64,000 nucleotides of DNA from contig NC_133328.1 of assembly GCF_042186555.1 (NCBI RefSeq), forward strand, positions 66,096,235-66,160,234, written 5' to 3'. Shown here in pieces: positions 10,791-21,455 of this stretch. Source of the stretch: Aquarana catesbeiana. Taxonomy: Eukaryota > Chordata > Amphibia > Anura > Ranidae. Made by a program: the position numbers and the translations under genes. The notes under the pieces are model-generated. The model searched no databases. It was not told where the DNA came from and was given only the letters and a program-made list of their open reading frames with translations. Position 1 is the stretch's first letter. Each line of letters begins with the position of its first letter.

Positions 10791-11271
10791 TTGGTTCAAC
10801 AAAATACTGACATAAGGGGATGATCCTTTTTCCAACTAAGTGATTCTCTTTTTGATTTTTTCTTAAAATGTCGGTGTTATATCAGTGTCGGTGTTTTACT
10901 TGGATGTTAAAAGTTGCACTAGTAAATACAGCTGGATAAAACAATAACTGTGTCTGTCTTCAATTCAGGCTGCAAGGCAACAAAATGTGATTTTTGTTAA
11001 AGGGAGTGATTCCTTTCTATACCCACTGCATGTTAAAAACCTTGCTTATAAATACCCTAAAAGATATTCTTCTGAAAATGCACTTCCTTCCCACCTACAC
11101 CGGTGCTTTTTGCTGGCATAGGTGAGTAGTGGCCACACCCCTTATCACAAGTGTCCTCACACACAGTTGTAGTGCAAAAAAAGTGAGGGGGTGTGTCTGG
11201 CCAGATCTGTTAGGTCCAGGTGCCTACTGAAATCTCAATGTCTATCTGACCGAATAACTATTTCCTAAGCT
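10791..11271. other. No recognisable feature
   Basis: No open frame with family signature, inverted ends or tandem repeat seen. Confidence 0.4.
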
Positions 11272-11610
11272 GGCCATAGATAGGTAGAATTTTGAATAAA
11301 TATTTGAAAAATATGTTCTAAGAAAGCTGATTCATTTTTCTAATCATTAATGGGTCAAATTGATGTACGTTTTTGACTGCAGTGACAAGAAAATTCTAAG
11401 GAGCAAAAATTTTTTCTGGAATTAATGAATTTCTGACAGTGCATGTCCTTTTTCTTTAGGTAAAGTCCTTTCATTTTAAAATCAAGTGTTAAAAGCAAAT
11501 TAAATCTTTGAATGACATTCAAATGGTTTGAAAGTTTTTGTACAAAATGTTCTAAAATGTTTTCCAGGAATTTTCGTTTAAACATGTATCCATCTATGAC
11601 CAACTTTAGA
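11272..11610. repeat. Dispersed repeat related to 21575-21730
   Basis: Shares TCTAATCAT, GGGTCAAATTGATGT, TTTTTGAC and AATTTCT(G/A)ACAGTG in order with 21605-21720. The left end (AAGCTGGCCATAGATAGG) resembles the decayed segment at 32388-32410. Class unknown; no coding. Confidence 0.5.
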
Positions 11611-11623
11611 CTTCAGATGGACT

Positions 11624-12083
11624 TTAAAGTGGTTCTAAAGGCAGAAGATTTTTTTTACCTTAATGCATTCTATGCATTAAGATTAAAAACCTTCTATGTG
11701 CAGCAGCTCCCCTCAGCCCTAATACTTACCTGAGCCCCATCTCGATCCATCTCATTGGCTGAGACAGCCGCGGGTGCCATTGGCACCCGCTGCTGTAAGT
11801 CACAGCCAGTGAGCCAATTAGAGAGAGAGGGTAGGTCAGAGTCGTGGCTCTGTGTGTGAATAGGCACACAGAGCAGTGGCATGGGAACGAGCCTGCTCGG
11901 GTGCCCCCAGAGCAAGCAACTTGCTCTGGGGGTACTCAGCAGGAGGGAGGAGTCAGGAGAGCTGGCTGGGGAACCCAAGAAGAGGAAGATCGGAGCTGCT
12001 CTGTGCAAAACCACTGCACAGAGCAGGTCAGTATAACATGTTTGCTATTTTTTTTTAAAGCCAAGCCTTTAATATCACTTTAA
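11624..12083. mobile_element. TTAAAGTGGTTCTAAAGGC-type MITE, complete
   Basis: Left end TTAAAGTGGTTCTAAAGGC, right end ATATCACTTTAA. The interior has a TGCATTCTATGCATTAA hairpin, an AGCAGGT(C/A)AGTATAACATG segment and a GC-rich centre, shared with 20887-21351, 50731-51175, 58714 and 60417. Confidence 0.8.
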
Positions 12084-12293
12084 GCTCAGAACACTCACAT
12101 ATCGATCACCTTTCAGTACAGGTTTCTAAATGACTTGGCTAATTTGCATCACTTGCTTTTAACTATTACAATAATTTAGCAACACCTTGTTTTATTACAG
12201 TTACGTGATAGTTTATGTTTTTTTTTTGGCGATGTGCGAAGAGAGATTACACAAACACTTGTAGAAAAAAATCAAACTGTATACAACATCTAA

Positions 12294-12817
12294 TTAAAGT
12301 GTTACTAAACCCACCACAGTAAAATCAGTGTGTATATGCAGTAAAGCATGCTTGTAATACTCACTGTGGAACCTAAGGGGTTAAATCCTCTCCATTGTGT
12401 AAAAAGGCTGCCCTGTCTTCTCTGATCCTCGCCTTCTCACAGAGCCCCTAATCTATCTCCTGATAGAACAGAGCCTTGGGGACACTCTGCACATGTTTAG
12501 TTTGGTGTGTATTGCTAGAGAGTTTTTTTCTCTTGGGAAAGTGCCTGTGATCAGCACAGGGCCAATTAGTACTGTCCAGACAGAGGGTCAGGGGTCTTGT
12601 AGACATAGGACAATCAGGGGAGAATGAAAACTCCTTCAACAAGATTTGACTAGTGCTCTGCTGGACACTGCAAGACGTCACAAGACTCCTATATACAGCT
12701 GATGAGAAAAGGGATTTAGCAGTTTATATTTACTAAAACTATTGCATTTCCATGTTGTGTGTACTGTGAGAGACAAGATATAGTGAATGCAGGGTCCTGG
12801 GTTTAGTAACACTTTAA
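12294..12817. mobile_element. TTAAAGTGTTACTAAACCC MITE, complete
   Basis: A near-perfect inverted pair: TTAAAGTGTTACTAAACCC at the left and GGGTTTAGTAACACTTTAA at the right, TTAA at both extremes. This is the reference copy for 1362-1870 and 10352-10790. Non-coding. Confidence 0.85.
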
Positions 12818-13007
12818 GTATTGACAGATGGAAATAGTAAACATAATAATATTGGAAAAATGTAGCAAGATACTTTTGCCAAGCAGTCCCCCTTTTCATT
12901 TTGGCTTGGTAGATGATCATGAAACCAGATGTGTGCATGAAGCAGCCATGGTAAGAGACTACTTTATTCCAAGCTTTGGCTGTGGTATATACAGGAGTAA
13001 TTGGTAG

Positions 13008-13190
13008 TAGACATGTGCAATTAGTTTTGTAACTAATCGAAATTTGGCCGAATTTTGCATCTTTTGGACATTCGGATGCATCCGAATGTCTGAAGAAAAA
13101 GATAACGAATTTTAACTAATAAGAAAGAAATTATAAGGAAAATAACGAATGAATTCGGGAAAATAATTCTTAAAAGGTCTAATTAAACAA
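13008..13190. mobile_element. hAT-like element, left-end fragment
   Basis: TAGACATGTGCAATTAGT matches the end of the complete element at 13348. It is followed by TTTGGACATTCGGATGCATC, which can fold. No right end was found before the next element. Confidence 0.5.
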
Positions 13191-13347
13191 AGGGTCAACT
13201 CAGAGTAAATCTTACAGTCCAATCAGTTGATTCATTTTGTGCTGGAGGTTGGATTACTGGCAAAGTGCATTCCTGAGAACTGAGTAAGAAGAGTGTTGTA
13301 TTTTATTTGAGCAGAGGAGAAGAGATATTGTCATTGTGTGTGTTAAT

Positions 13348-13866
13348 TAGACATGTGTGATTAGTGTCATACGAATGGGAAATTTGTACATTCGTGAGGA
13401 TCCGAAATACACATTTTTATGCATACAAACTTTGTACGAAATACGAAATTTCGTTTACGAACTTCGGATTAATTTATCATAACGAACTTTCGTTATTGTT
13501 ACGAAAAGTTAACGAACCTAAAAGTTAAAAACCCCAGGAAGTGAGCACAGCACAGGGATGGTGGGAGCCCCTCATAATGATACATTTATAATGACGAACA
13601 TTTGTTATTGTTACGAAAAGTTAACAAACCTAAAAGTTAAAAACCCCAGGAAGTCAGCACAGCACAGGGATGGTGGGAGCCACCCATAATGATAAATTTA
13701 TCATAACAAACTTTCGTTATTGTAACGAAAAGTTTACGAACCTAACGAAAATTTCTATTTTGTATGAATCCAAATTGAATTTCGGACATGAATTACGAAT
13801 TACGAATTAACTTTAATACAGGACGGAACAAAAACGAAACAAATTTATTGACGACGCACGTGTCTA
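13348..13866. mobile_element. hAT-like non-autonomous element, 8-bp TSD
   Basis: Ends are TAGACATGTG and CACGTGTCTA, flanked by identical 8-bp GTGTTAAT (13340-13347 and 13867-13874). An 8-bp duplication with short inverted ends is typical of hAT transposons. The 519-bp interior is AT-rich, rich in TTCGTTA/TAACGAA, and contains a 112-bp tandem repeat. No transposase. Confidence 0.82.
13461..13740 (+). repeat. 112-bp tandem repeat inside hAT-like element
   Basis: ACGAAAAGTT recurs at 13501, 13613 and 13725, exactly 112 bp apart. Each unit holds AACCCCAGGAAGT(G/C)AGCAC, CAGGGATGGTGGGAGCC and a palindromic AT stretch. There are about 2.3 copies with few differences, so the expansion is younger than the element. 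Confidence 0.85.
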
Positions 13867-13978
13867 GTGTTAATGGATACAATAAACAAGCGACTTTTTG
13901 AACTACTAATCATTACCACGTATATATATCTAATTGGTAGTATTGACTAATTGTAACCCTTAGAGAAGGATATTATCC

Positions 13979-14479
13979 TTAAAGTGGATGTAAACCCTCA
14001 CATATACCCAGTGAAGTGAACAGCCTCAGATGATACACTGAGATGAAAGAAATCCTCCTACAAACGTTTTACATGTATATCTGCTGTCTTCAGCTTTATA
14101 TATTGTTTAGAAAGTGCAGATCGTGTTAGGAGATTTTCCCTTCCTGGTTGGCACTGCAGTGAAGCCTGGGCATACAGCCAAGGCAGCTGATTGGAGGAAA
14201 GGCACACCCCCCCCCCTCTTCTCATAGGTAGAGACTTTCAATTCTGTTTGTTGAATCATTGAGGGCTCTGCTAATCTATTTATAGCATCTTCCCCAACAC
14301 AAAACTTTGGCTGCTTTTATCATATGTGATGAAGAACCTGTCAGGAGTGATCATGCTTATAACAGAAGAATGGAGCAGAAGACAGTTACGGAACATAGTG
14401 CTTTGAAGAGAGATAACATAACACTGCAGATATATGTGCCCAGCTCAAATTTCATGAATTGGGTTTACATCCACTTTAA
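13979..14479. mobile_element. TTAAAGTGGATGTAAACCC MITE, complete
   Basis: Perfect inverted ends TTAAAGTGGATGTAAACCC and GGGTTTACATCCACTTTAA, TTAA at both extremes, 501 bp. AGAAGGATATTAT lies just left and GGAAGGATATTTTA just right, a longer flanking similarity than TTAA alone. Confidence 0.85.
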
Positions 14480-15536
14480 GGAAGGATATTTTATTTACCA
14501 TTACCATTAAGGAATATAGCACACATTCCTGTAGGGGCTTGGTCATTTGGTCAGTTTGTAATGACATTTGTATAGAATAAAGTCAACTAAGATAACCAAG
14601 TTCAGGATGCATTCTTATGTATTTGGTGAGCCATAATAAAGAAATCTGATATTTCTCCATCACAACTACTGGCAAACAAATCTCCTGACTTTACAACCTA
14701 TTCCTCCTCATATGAAAAATCTCCATCTTGTCATCATAGACTGTGCATATTTTGCAATGTGTAAATAGGCTCACTGTATTTTCAGGGACTTTGTAGTATC
14801 CCTATATAATTCGTTTTATAACTTTGGAAGCTGCTCAAAAAGATGATTAAAAAATGCTGCAAGCAATGACAAACGTTGTATTGTTTCAATAAGATTTAAT
14901 ACCACCATTTCCTAATTATTCATTTTTCTACAAACCCGCAGTGGAAACAAAAGTTCATTTTATCATAAAACTCAAACCAGAAACGGCACAGATATTCTTA
15001 AGTAGGAAACATTGTCTCAGACAAGCGTGTATAAAATGCACCATGTGATTCCTGTATAGAAAATTAAACATTAACGTGAGATGCCAAACAAGTAACATAA
15101 CATAATGCGTTTGGCCCGAAGCGTTGAAAATCAGGCTCAAAACAAAAAATATCTTTGCCAATGTTCATTACTGTGCCTTTGTTTCTCGTTAACATGATAA
15201 CATTACTACAGAAGAGGCCAATCTGACATAAAATACTACATTGCAGATTTTTTTAAACTAAGATGTATCAACTGGTTTGGATCGGTATAGTTATTTAAAA
15301 AATACTCTGTGTTGTAAAGAACACCATACAGCAGTTTGCTATAAACTGAATAGAATAGACAGAAAAAAATCCCTCATATGTCTTTAATTTGCTCCTATAA
15401 AGAAGGGATGTGCTTGTAATAAGCTTGCATTTAAAGATAATGCATGGTAGTTTTGTACGTATTTTCTTTCTTCATTCATTATGACAAGGACTAAAAAAAT
15501 AATATGTTTAAATTATTCTTCCTTTTGTGAAGTTAA
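14480..15536. other. Low-repeat AT-rich stretch
   Basis: No inverted ends, tandem repeat or coding signature recognised over about 1 kb. It may be single-copy host sequence. Frames are short and not gene-like. Confidence 0.4.
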
Positions 15537-16691
15537 GCCTCGTACACACAATCGGATTGTTGGCCAACAAAACCGTGGACTTTTGTCCGAAGGGCATTGG
15601 CCCAAAATGGTCTTTCATACACACAGCCACATAATTGTTGGCCAACAATCGCGAACGTAGTGAGGTAGTACATGTTTTTTCAGCTCTTTAGCGCCACCCT
15701 TTGGGCTCCTTCTGCTAATTTCGTGTTAGTAGAAGTTTGGTGAGTGTTGATTCGCGCTTTTCATTTCGCGCTTTTCATTTAACGCTTTACATTTTGTGTT
15801 TTTCATTTTGTGCTTTTCAGTTCGTTTCTGAAGGGCCGTTCGTCAACCAGACATGTTGGGGAATCGGAGGAGATAACGTGTTATTTATTATTGGCCTTGG
15901 AGTTATTGCTTTTACACTACTTTTTTGGTTGAATAATAATGATTTGATTTGGTATATTTTCTATATTTTTGGATGCATAGAATGCACTTTTCGGTTAAGT
16001 TCTATTGGCAGATAGCATGTCTAATTTTATTTGTTTTCTTTTTTTAATGCACAATAAAAAATTGTGGAGAATAATACTTGGCTATGTGTTTTACTTCAAA
16101 TGACAGTTTGGGAGTAGGCAGTTACATTTAAAAAAATACAATGTAAAATTGACAAGGGACAACAACATAGTTGTATCTTTGATAATACAAACTATGGGAT
16201 AATGGTGTTGTGGTAACTTGCCCAAAAAAAAAAAAAAAAATAATATTATTCTTAATATCACTAGAAAAAAAAAGCCTTTGAAAATTTGTTTGCAATAACT
16301 CCATAAGTATCACCAGCAAAGCAGCTTCATTATTATCCCATTAAAGAAGAGAATTTTGCGCTGTATTTCGAGATTTCATAATTTGCCACGTCACGAATGT
16401 TAATTCTCCATTACGAACGCTAGTTTACAAGACCAACCGCTTCTGGCTCGTCCTTACTTCTGAGCATGCGTGTTTGTACTTTGGACTTTTGTCCAACGGA
16501 CTTGTTACACATGCTCGGAAAATCCGACAACATACATTTGTCCGCGGAAAATTGTAATACCTGCTATCCAACATTTGTCCGCGGAAAATCTGACAACAGT
16601 TGTCCGATGGAGCATACACACGGTCAGATTTTCTGCCAACCGCCTGTCATCGAACATTTCCCGTTGGAAAATCCAATTGTGTGTACCAGGC
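15537..16691. mobile_element. 1,155-bp MITE with GCCTCGTACACAC ends
   Basis: GCCTCGTACACAC at the left pairs with GTGTGTACCAGGC at the right, TTAA on each side. Both end regions carry TTGTCCG/GTCGGA and AACGGA words typical of the C(G/T)TACACACGGTCGG group (24421, 30477, 61566). It is larger than its relatives. The small frames at 15737-16015 and 16466-16852 have no family signature, so it is probably non-autonomous. Confidence 0.65.
15757..15830 (+). repeat. Short tandem repeat CGCGCTTTTCATTT
   Basis: About five imperfect copies of a 14-16-bp unit (TTTCGCGCTTTTCAT, then TTTTGTGTTTTTCAT) inside the MITE. Confidence 0.7.
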
Positions 16692-17353
16692 TTAAGAGTT
16701 TAAAATTTTCCTTATTTTTTTTTGCCAGAATGTGGAGCTCTCTAATTCTTTTCATATCTTCTCTTTACAGCCTGATGATTACAGACCTCAATAGCTCACA
16801 CAAGTCAAATACTAACACCTTTTTTTTAAAAAAAAACAAAGAACAGTTATAAAAAAAAAATCACATGTACACAAACAGTAACTAGAAATAGATGTAACAA
16901 CAGAAGAAATCAATTAAGCTGAAAATCTCTATAGGGAAGCACACAGCAAAGGGACAACACTCTGGCTCCTTGTGGTTACATGGTAAAGTATTATCTCAGA
17001 ATCTTTCTTCCCCAGGGACCTACATAAAAAGAGAAAGATAAATAATAATGTCACCAATAAACAACTAATGTTACTTTTACCTTGATATACAGTCAATCAC
17101 AATAAATTTAATTGAGTAACCATATTCTGCAGTGAGTTTGTCCCTAATTAAGTATTTGTTAGTCTGAGCACTATTGAAGGTCATTACCTCTGTATGTGAG
17201 ACTAACCAAATTGCAAACCTTGTTACTGTGATAGTCGTCCTTGCCAGAGGCCTAGCTAGAAACCTCAGGGCCCCGGTGCAAGAAATCATGAAAGCCCCCC
17301 CCCCCCCCGAAAAGCATGATTTTGATACTATATTTTTTTCCACTGTACAACAA
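16692..17353. other. AT-rich spacer before the minisatellite
   Basis: No gene recognised. A homopolymer C run occurs at 17297-17308. GAGGCCTAGCTAGAAACC lies just before it and may be the edge of the repeat that carried the minisatellite. Confidence 0.35.
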
Positions 17354-18333
17354 CGTCCCCAGGGCAGCCGATGTCCCCAGTGCAGCCAATGTCCCCAGTG
17401 CAGCCGGTGTCCCCAGTGCAGCCGGTGTCCCCAGTGCAGCCGATGTCCCCAGTGCAGCCAGTGCAGCCAGTGTCCCCAGTGCAGCCGATGTCCCCAGTGC
17501 AGCCGATGTCCCCAGTGCAGCCGGTGTCCCCAGTGCAGCCGATGTCCCCAGTGCAGCCGATGTCCCCAGTGCAGCCAGTGTCCCCAGTGCAGCCGATGTC
17601 CCCAGTGCAGCCGATGTCCCCAGTGCAGCCAGTGTCCCCAGTGCAGCTGGTGTCCCCAGTGCAGCCAGTGTCCCCAGTGCAGCCGATGTCCCCAGTGAAG
17701 CTGGTGTCCCCAGTGCAGCCGATGTCCCCAGTGCAGCCGGTGTCCCCAGTGCAGCCGGTGTCCCCAGTGCAGCCGATGTCCCCAGTGCAGCCGATGTCCC
17801 CAGTGCAGCCGGTGTCCCCAGTGCAGCCGATGTCCCCAGTGCAGCCTGTGTCCTCAGTGCAGCCGATGTCCCCAGTGCAGCCGGTGTCCCCAGTGCAGCC
17901 AGTGTCCCCAGTGCAGCCGATGTCCCCAGTGCAGCCGATGTCCCCAGTGCAGCCGATGTCCCCAGTGCAGCCGGTGTCCCCAGTGCAGCCGATGTCCCCA
18001 GTGCAGCCGGTGTCCCCAGTGCAGCCGATGTCCCCAGTGCAGCCGGTGTCCCCAGTGCAGCCCGTGTCCCCAGTGCAGCCGATGTCCCCAGTGCAGCCGA
18101 TGTCCCCAGTGCAGCCGATGTCCCCAGTGCAGCCGGTGTCCCCAGTGCAGCCGATGTCCCCAGTGCAGCCGGTGTCCCCAGTGCAGCCGATGTCCCCAGT
18201 GCAGCCGGTGTCCCCAGTGCAGCCAGTGTCCCCAGTGCAGCTGATGTCCCCAGTGCAGCCGGTGTCCCCCGGTGTCACCAATGCAGCCTGCCCGTGTCCA
18301 CCAGTGCAGCCTGTGTCCCCGGTGCAGCCTGGA
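17354..18333 (+). repeat. 18-bp minisatellite, about 54 copies
   Basis: Unit CCGATGTCCCCAGTGCAG, with CCGGTG, CCAGTG and rarer CCTGTG/CTGGTG variants, repeated almost without indels. One partial 9-bp insertion lies near 17459. Because 18 is a multiple of three, several frames stay open on both strands and give PVQPVS-, AADVPS- and CTGDIG-type artificial proteins. None has a plausible start, partner exon or known family. Confidence 0.97.
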
Positions 18334-18356
18334 GGGGGGTTGTGGTGGTACTGGAA

Positions 18357-18694
18357 GGAGAAAGGAAAGGCCACATAGTGTAAATCCATAAAAGTACGTA
18401 GCAAATTTATTAAAAAACTCAGAAATACACTCACATGTATATCTTTAAAATCAGCACTGTAAACGTAAAAATGGCGGCAGTGGGGTCCTACCCGATGCGT
18501 TTCATCCTCTTAGACATCGTCTAACCCCAGACGATGTCTAAGAGGACGAAACGCATCGGGTAGGACCCCACTGCCGCCATTTTTACGTTTACAGCGCTGA
18601 TTTTAAAGATATACATGTGAGTGTATTTCTGAGTTTTTTAATAAATTTGCTACGTACTTTTATGGATTTACACTATGTGGCCTTTCCTTTCTCC
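18357..18694. repeat. Near-perfect palindrome, 166-bp arms, 6-nt loop
   Basis: Left arm 18357-18522, spacer AACCCC 18523-18528, right arm 18529-18694. Mirrored segments include GGCCACATAGTGTAAATCC, ATGGCGGCAGTGGGGTCC and GATGTCTAAGAGGA. I saw only a handful of mismatches, for example GATGAAAC against GACGAAAC. The arms contain a hammerhead-like core, AATAAA and the TTTACACTATGTGG tail, so this looks like an inverted pair of Penelope-like LTR ends. Confidence 0.95.
18524..18561 (+). ncRNA. Hammerhead-like motif in palindrome
   Basis: Stem I ACCC/GGGT (18524-18527, 18558-18561), box 1 CAGACGA (consensus CTGATGA; only position 4 among the essential bases differs), stem II GTCT-AAGA-GGAC (18536-18547), GAAA (18548-18551), GC loop, AUC at the cleavage triplet (18555-18557). 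Stem III has one C-A mismatch. The mirrored left arm holds GAAACGCAT on the minus strand but lacks a pairing stem I. Confidence 0.6.
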
Positions 18695-19004
18695 TCTCCA
18701 CCTATTGCTATTACTACCTGCTTTCTGACATCACCTTGAGGGATATACCGGTCCACGGCTCATCCCAGGACCTCCATCTTTTCAACTCTTCCGGATCTCC
18801 TACAGCCGTTCACCACCTAAGCCTGTTTGACCCAATTAAGCATATGTCTTTTTGGGTCCAATTGATCCGGTAAGCCTCCTTATTGTCGGTGGTGGTGTTC
18901 TCTTCACTTCAGATGTCACGCATTTATTGATATGTCCCACACATGAAGTCACGCATTATCTATGGACTATCATTTTATACAAGTCACATGTTTTTGGAGG
19001 ACTT
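18695..19004 (+). other. Probable continuation of Penelope-like fragment
   Basis: Non-coding sequence directly after the palindrome. It includes TGATCCGGTAAGCC (splice-donor-like GGTAAG), TGGTGGTGTTCTC and a duplicated GTCACGCAT (18914, 18951). It is assigned here by adjacency only. Confidence 0.3.
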
Positions 19005-19532
19005 TTGGCGATCAGCGACTTATAGCCGGACTGCGATACTGTGGCAGACCAATTGGACAATAACTGACACTTTTGACACTTTGTGGGAACCAGTGACCAG
19101 TGCTAAAAATATGCGCTGTCACTGTACTAATAACACTGCCTGGGAAGGGGTTAATATCCGGGGCGATCAAAGGGTTAACTGTGTGCCTAGCCAGTGATTT
19201 TGTACATTATGGGAGGTGCTTTTACTAGGGGAAGACATGGATCCTTGTCCCTGCTTTGGAGGAACACAGGATCCATGCCTTACCTACTGACAGAACGGCA
19301 ATCTGCCTTATTTACATGGGCCTCTGTCTCTGTACCAAATGATCGGCGGGTGCCGGCAGACATCGAGTCTGTACTACCCGATGATCGGCTCCTGCTGTGT
19401 ATAATCACAGAGGGAGCGAGCCGCCGGCGGCTTGCGCCCGCTACCTGAAAGAGCCAGATCGCACATATATACAGCGCACAGCTGCCGACCTGTAGCAGTA
19501 AAATTGCTATGGGGCGGACAGAAAGTGGTAAA
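19005..19532 (-). mobile_element. TTAACCACTT-related MITE, one end
   Basis: Reads in the same order as the reversed element at 9492 (TTTTGACACTTT, GGAAGGGGTTAA, GGGCGATCAA, AGGGTTAA, CAGAACGG). It ends GAAAGTGGTAAAG, a decayed AAGTGGTTAA. The interior has diverged and the other end is missing. Confidence 0.6.
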
Positions 19533-19622
19533 GTTCAGTTTTAAGCTACAATAGGCTCTGTGGGCCAGCAATACAACATTGCAAAGGTGATTTTTCTATA
19601 TTTATTTGTGTCAGTACTCACT

Positions 19623-19760
19623 AGAGCAGGGATATGCAATTAGCAGACCTCCAGCTGTTGCAGAACTACAAGTACAAATGAGGTATAGCAAGACTCTGAC
19701 AGTCACAAGGATGACACCCAGAGGCAGAGGAATGATGGGACTTGAGACATCACATGTTGC
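19623..19760 (+). repeat. Dispersed repeat, CAGGGATATGCAATTAGC start
   Basis: CAGGGATATGCAATTAGC, then TCCAGCTGTTGCAGAACTAC, and later GAATGATGGGACTT. I recall this as a common frog repeat with hAT-like CAGGG ends. The far end is lost at the C/T homopolymers near 19770-19798. Confidence 0.5.
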
Positions 19761-19795
19761 GGAGCGCCGGAAACCCCCCCCCCCCTTTTTTTTTT

Positions 19796-20811
19796 TTCTT
19801 CCAGAAGTGATGTTTGTGATGTTGTTGGACTGATGTTGGGGAGAAGGCCTGCCTCGCAGTCTCTGCTCTAATTCATCCCAAAGGTATTCTGTCGGTTTGA
19901 GGTCAGGACTCTGTGCATGTTTTTTCACCCCAAACTCACTCATCCATGTCTTTATGGACCTTGCTTCAAAAGTTCAATTTTAGTCCCATCAGACCAGAAC
20001 ACCTTCCTCCATACATTTTGGAAGTCTCCCACATGCCTTTTGGCAAACTCAAAATGTGCCATTTTGTTTTTTGCTGAAAGTAATGGCTTTCTTCTGGCCA
20101 ATCTGCCATAAAGCCCAACTCTATGGAGCGTATGGCTTATTGTCGTCCTATATACAGATACTCCAGTCTCTTCTGTGGAACTCTGCAGCTCCTCCAGGGT
20201 TACCTTCGGTCTGCTGCCTCTCTGAATGCCCTCCTTGCCCGGTCCGTGAGTTTTGGTGTGCGGCCTTCTCTTGGCAGGTTTGCTGTTGTGCCATGTTCTT
20301 TCCATTTGGTTGTGATTTGATGGTGCTCCTAGGGATCATCAAAGATTTTGATATTTTTTATAACCTAATCCTGACTTCTCAACAACATTGCCCCTTACTT
20401 GTTTGGAGAGTTCCTTGGTCTTCATGGCAGTGTTTGGTTAGTGGTGCCACTTGCTTGGGTGTTGCAGCCTCTGGGGCCTTTCAAAAAGGTGTGTATATGT
20501 AATGACAGATCATGTGACACTTTTATTGCACACAGGTGGACATCATTTCACTAATTATGTGACTTCTGAAGGTAACTGGTTGCACCAGAGCTTTTTATGG
20601 GCTTCATAACAAAGAGGGTGAATACATACGCACATGCCAATTATCATTTTTTTATTTCTTAAAAATTGTTTTATATATATTTTTCTAATTTTACTTAACC
20701 AGACTATGATCCATTACATATCATTCAGATTAAAAAAAAACATTGAACTAAAGGCTGTAATTTAACAAAATAGGTAAAAGCCAAGGGGGTGAATACTTTT
20801 GCAAGGCACTG
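19796..20811 (-). mobile_element. Chimeric Tc1-like remnant, one intact end
   Basis: The right end is AAGTGCCTT-type on the minus strand (CAGTGCCTTGCAAAAGTATT reading leftwards from 20811), followed outside by TA. No matching left end exists. The left 160 bp match a different Tc1 family, the one at 61259 (shared GGTCCATAAAGACATGGATG in reverse). A junction between families therefore lies near 19970. Confidence 0.8.
19812..20425 (-). pseudogene. Chimeric Tc1 transposase pseudogene
   Basis: Begins at an ATG (20425, MKTKELS-like). An HTH-type region runs through frameshifted sequence, then KPLLSAKNKMAHFEFAKRH and VFWSDGTKIELL near 19985, with the first catalytic Asp present and the following Glu changed to Gly. 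It then switches to another family's segment reading EFGVKKHAQSPDLKPTEYLW. The part carrying the second catalytic Asp (NDP) is missing at the join. The third catalytic Glu is in KPTE. It cannot encode a working transposase. The join could reflect recombination, or insertion of one family into another followed by deletion. Confidence 0.75.
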
Positions 20812-20886
20812 TACCGGCTCTGTGCAATGGTATGGTCAAGTGAGGTATGTATTGAGGGGGGGGGGGGTAGCTGTACTTGGACCACT

Positions 20887-21351
20887 TTAAAGTGGTTCTA
20901 AAGGCTGAAGGTTCTTTACTTTCATGCATTCTATGCATGAAAGTAAAAAACCTTCTGTGTGCAGCTCCCCCCTAGCCCCCCTAATACTTACCTTAGCCCC
21001 ATCTTGAACCAGCAATGTGCACAAGAGCAGCTGTTCTCCCAGCTCTCTCTCTCCATATTGGTTCAGACCCAACAGCAGGAGCCATTGAGGAGGAGGGAGC
21101 AGGGGGCATGGCTGAGCCCCATTCTGTGTGTCAAAGGACACACAGAGCGAGGCATGGGAGCAAGCATGCACCTGTCCCCCCATAGCAAGCAGCTTGCTAT
21201 CTGGGAACTCAAGGGGGGAGGAGCCATGAGCGGCAGGAGCCCCCAGAAGTGGAGGATTGGGGCTACTCTGTGCAATAATACTGCACAGAGCAGGTAAGTA
21301 TAACATATTTGGAGTTTTTTAATTTACTTTTTTCCTTTAGTATCACTTTAA
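20887..21351. mobile_element. TTAAAGTGGTTCTAAAGGC-type MITE, complete
   Basis: Left end TTAAAGTGGTTCTAAAGGC, right end GTATCACTTTAA, with the internal TGCATTCTATGCATGAAAG hairpin and AGAGCAGGTAAGTATAACAT segment. The flank CCACTTTAAAGTGG is itself a palindrome. Frames such as 20959-21297 lie wholly inside and are not genes. Confidence 0.82.
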
Positions 21352-21417
21352 GTCCACACACAAACATTGGATGTATAATAAATTGCCTCCTGAGTTCCTT
21401 AAATTTGAGTATTGCTT

Positions 21418-21455
21418 GGACCTTGAAGACGGGGACATACCCCGAAAACTTGTCC
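21418..21455 (+). ncRNA. Hammerhead-like motif, weak
   Basis: Outer stem GGAC/GTCC (21418-21421, 21452-21455), CTTGAAGA (box 1 with one extra T), a strong hairpin GGGG-ACATA-CCCC (21431-21443), GAAAA, and TTGTC. AATAAA follows at 21479-21484. An extra A and T break the strict core, so activity is doubtful. The surrounding 21352-21574 holds no gene. Confidence 0.4.

Noticed and set aside
17354..18333. CRISPR-like array
   Set aside because: Units are contiguous with no unique spacers, and the genome is eukaryotic.
17174..18434. Long open frames rich in PVQ, AAD or CTGD repeats
   Set aside because: They result from an 18-bp tandem repeat being a multiple of three; several frames on both strands are equally open and none has gene context.
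20887..21306. 112- to 139-codon frames
   Set aside because: They lie within a non-coding TTAA MITE, and equivalent copies do not keep the frame.
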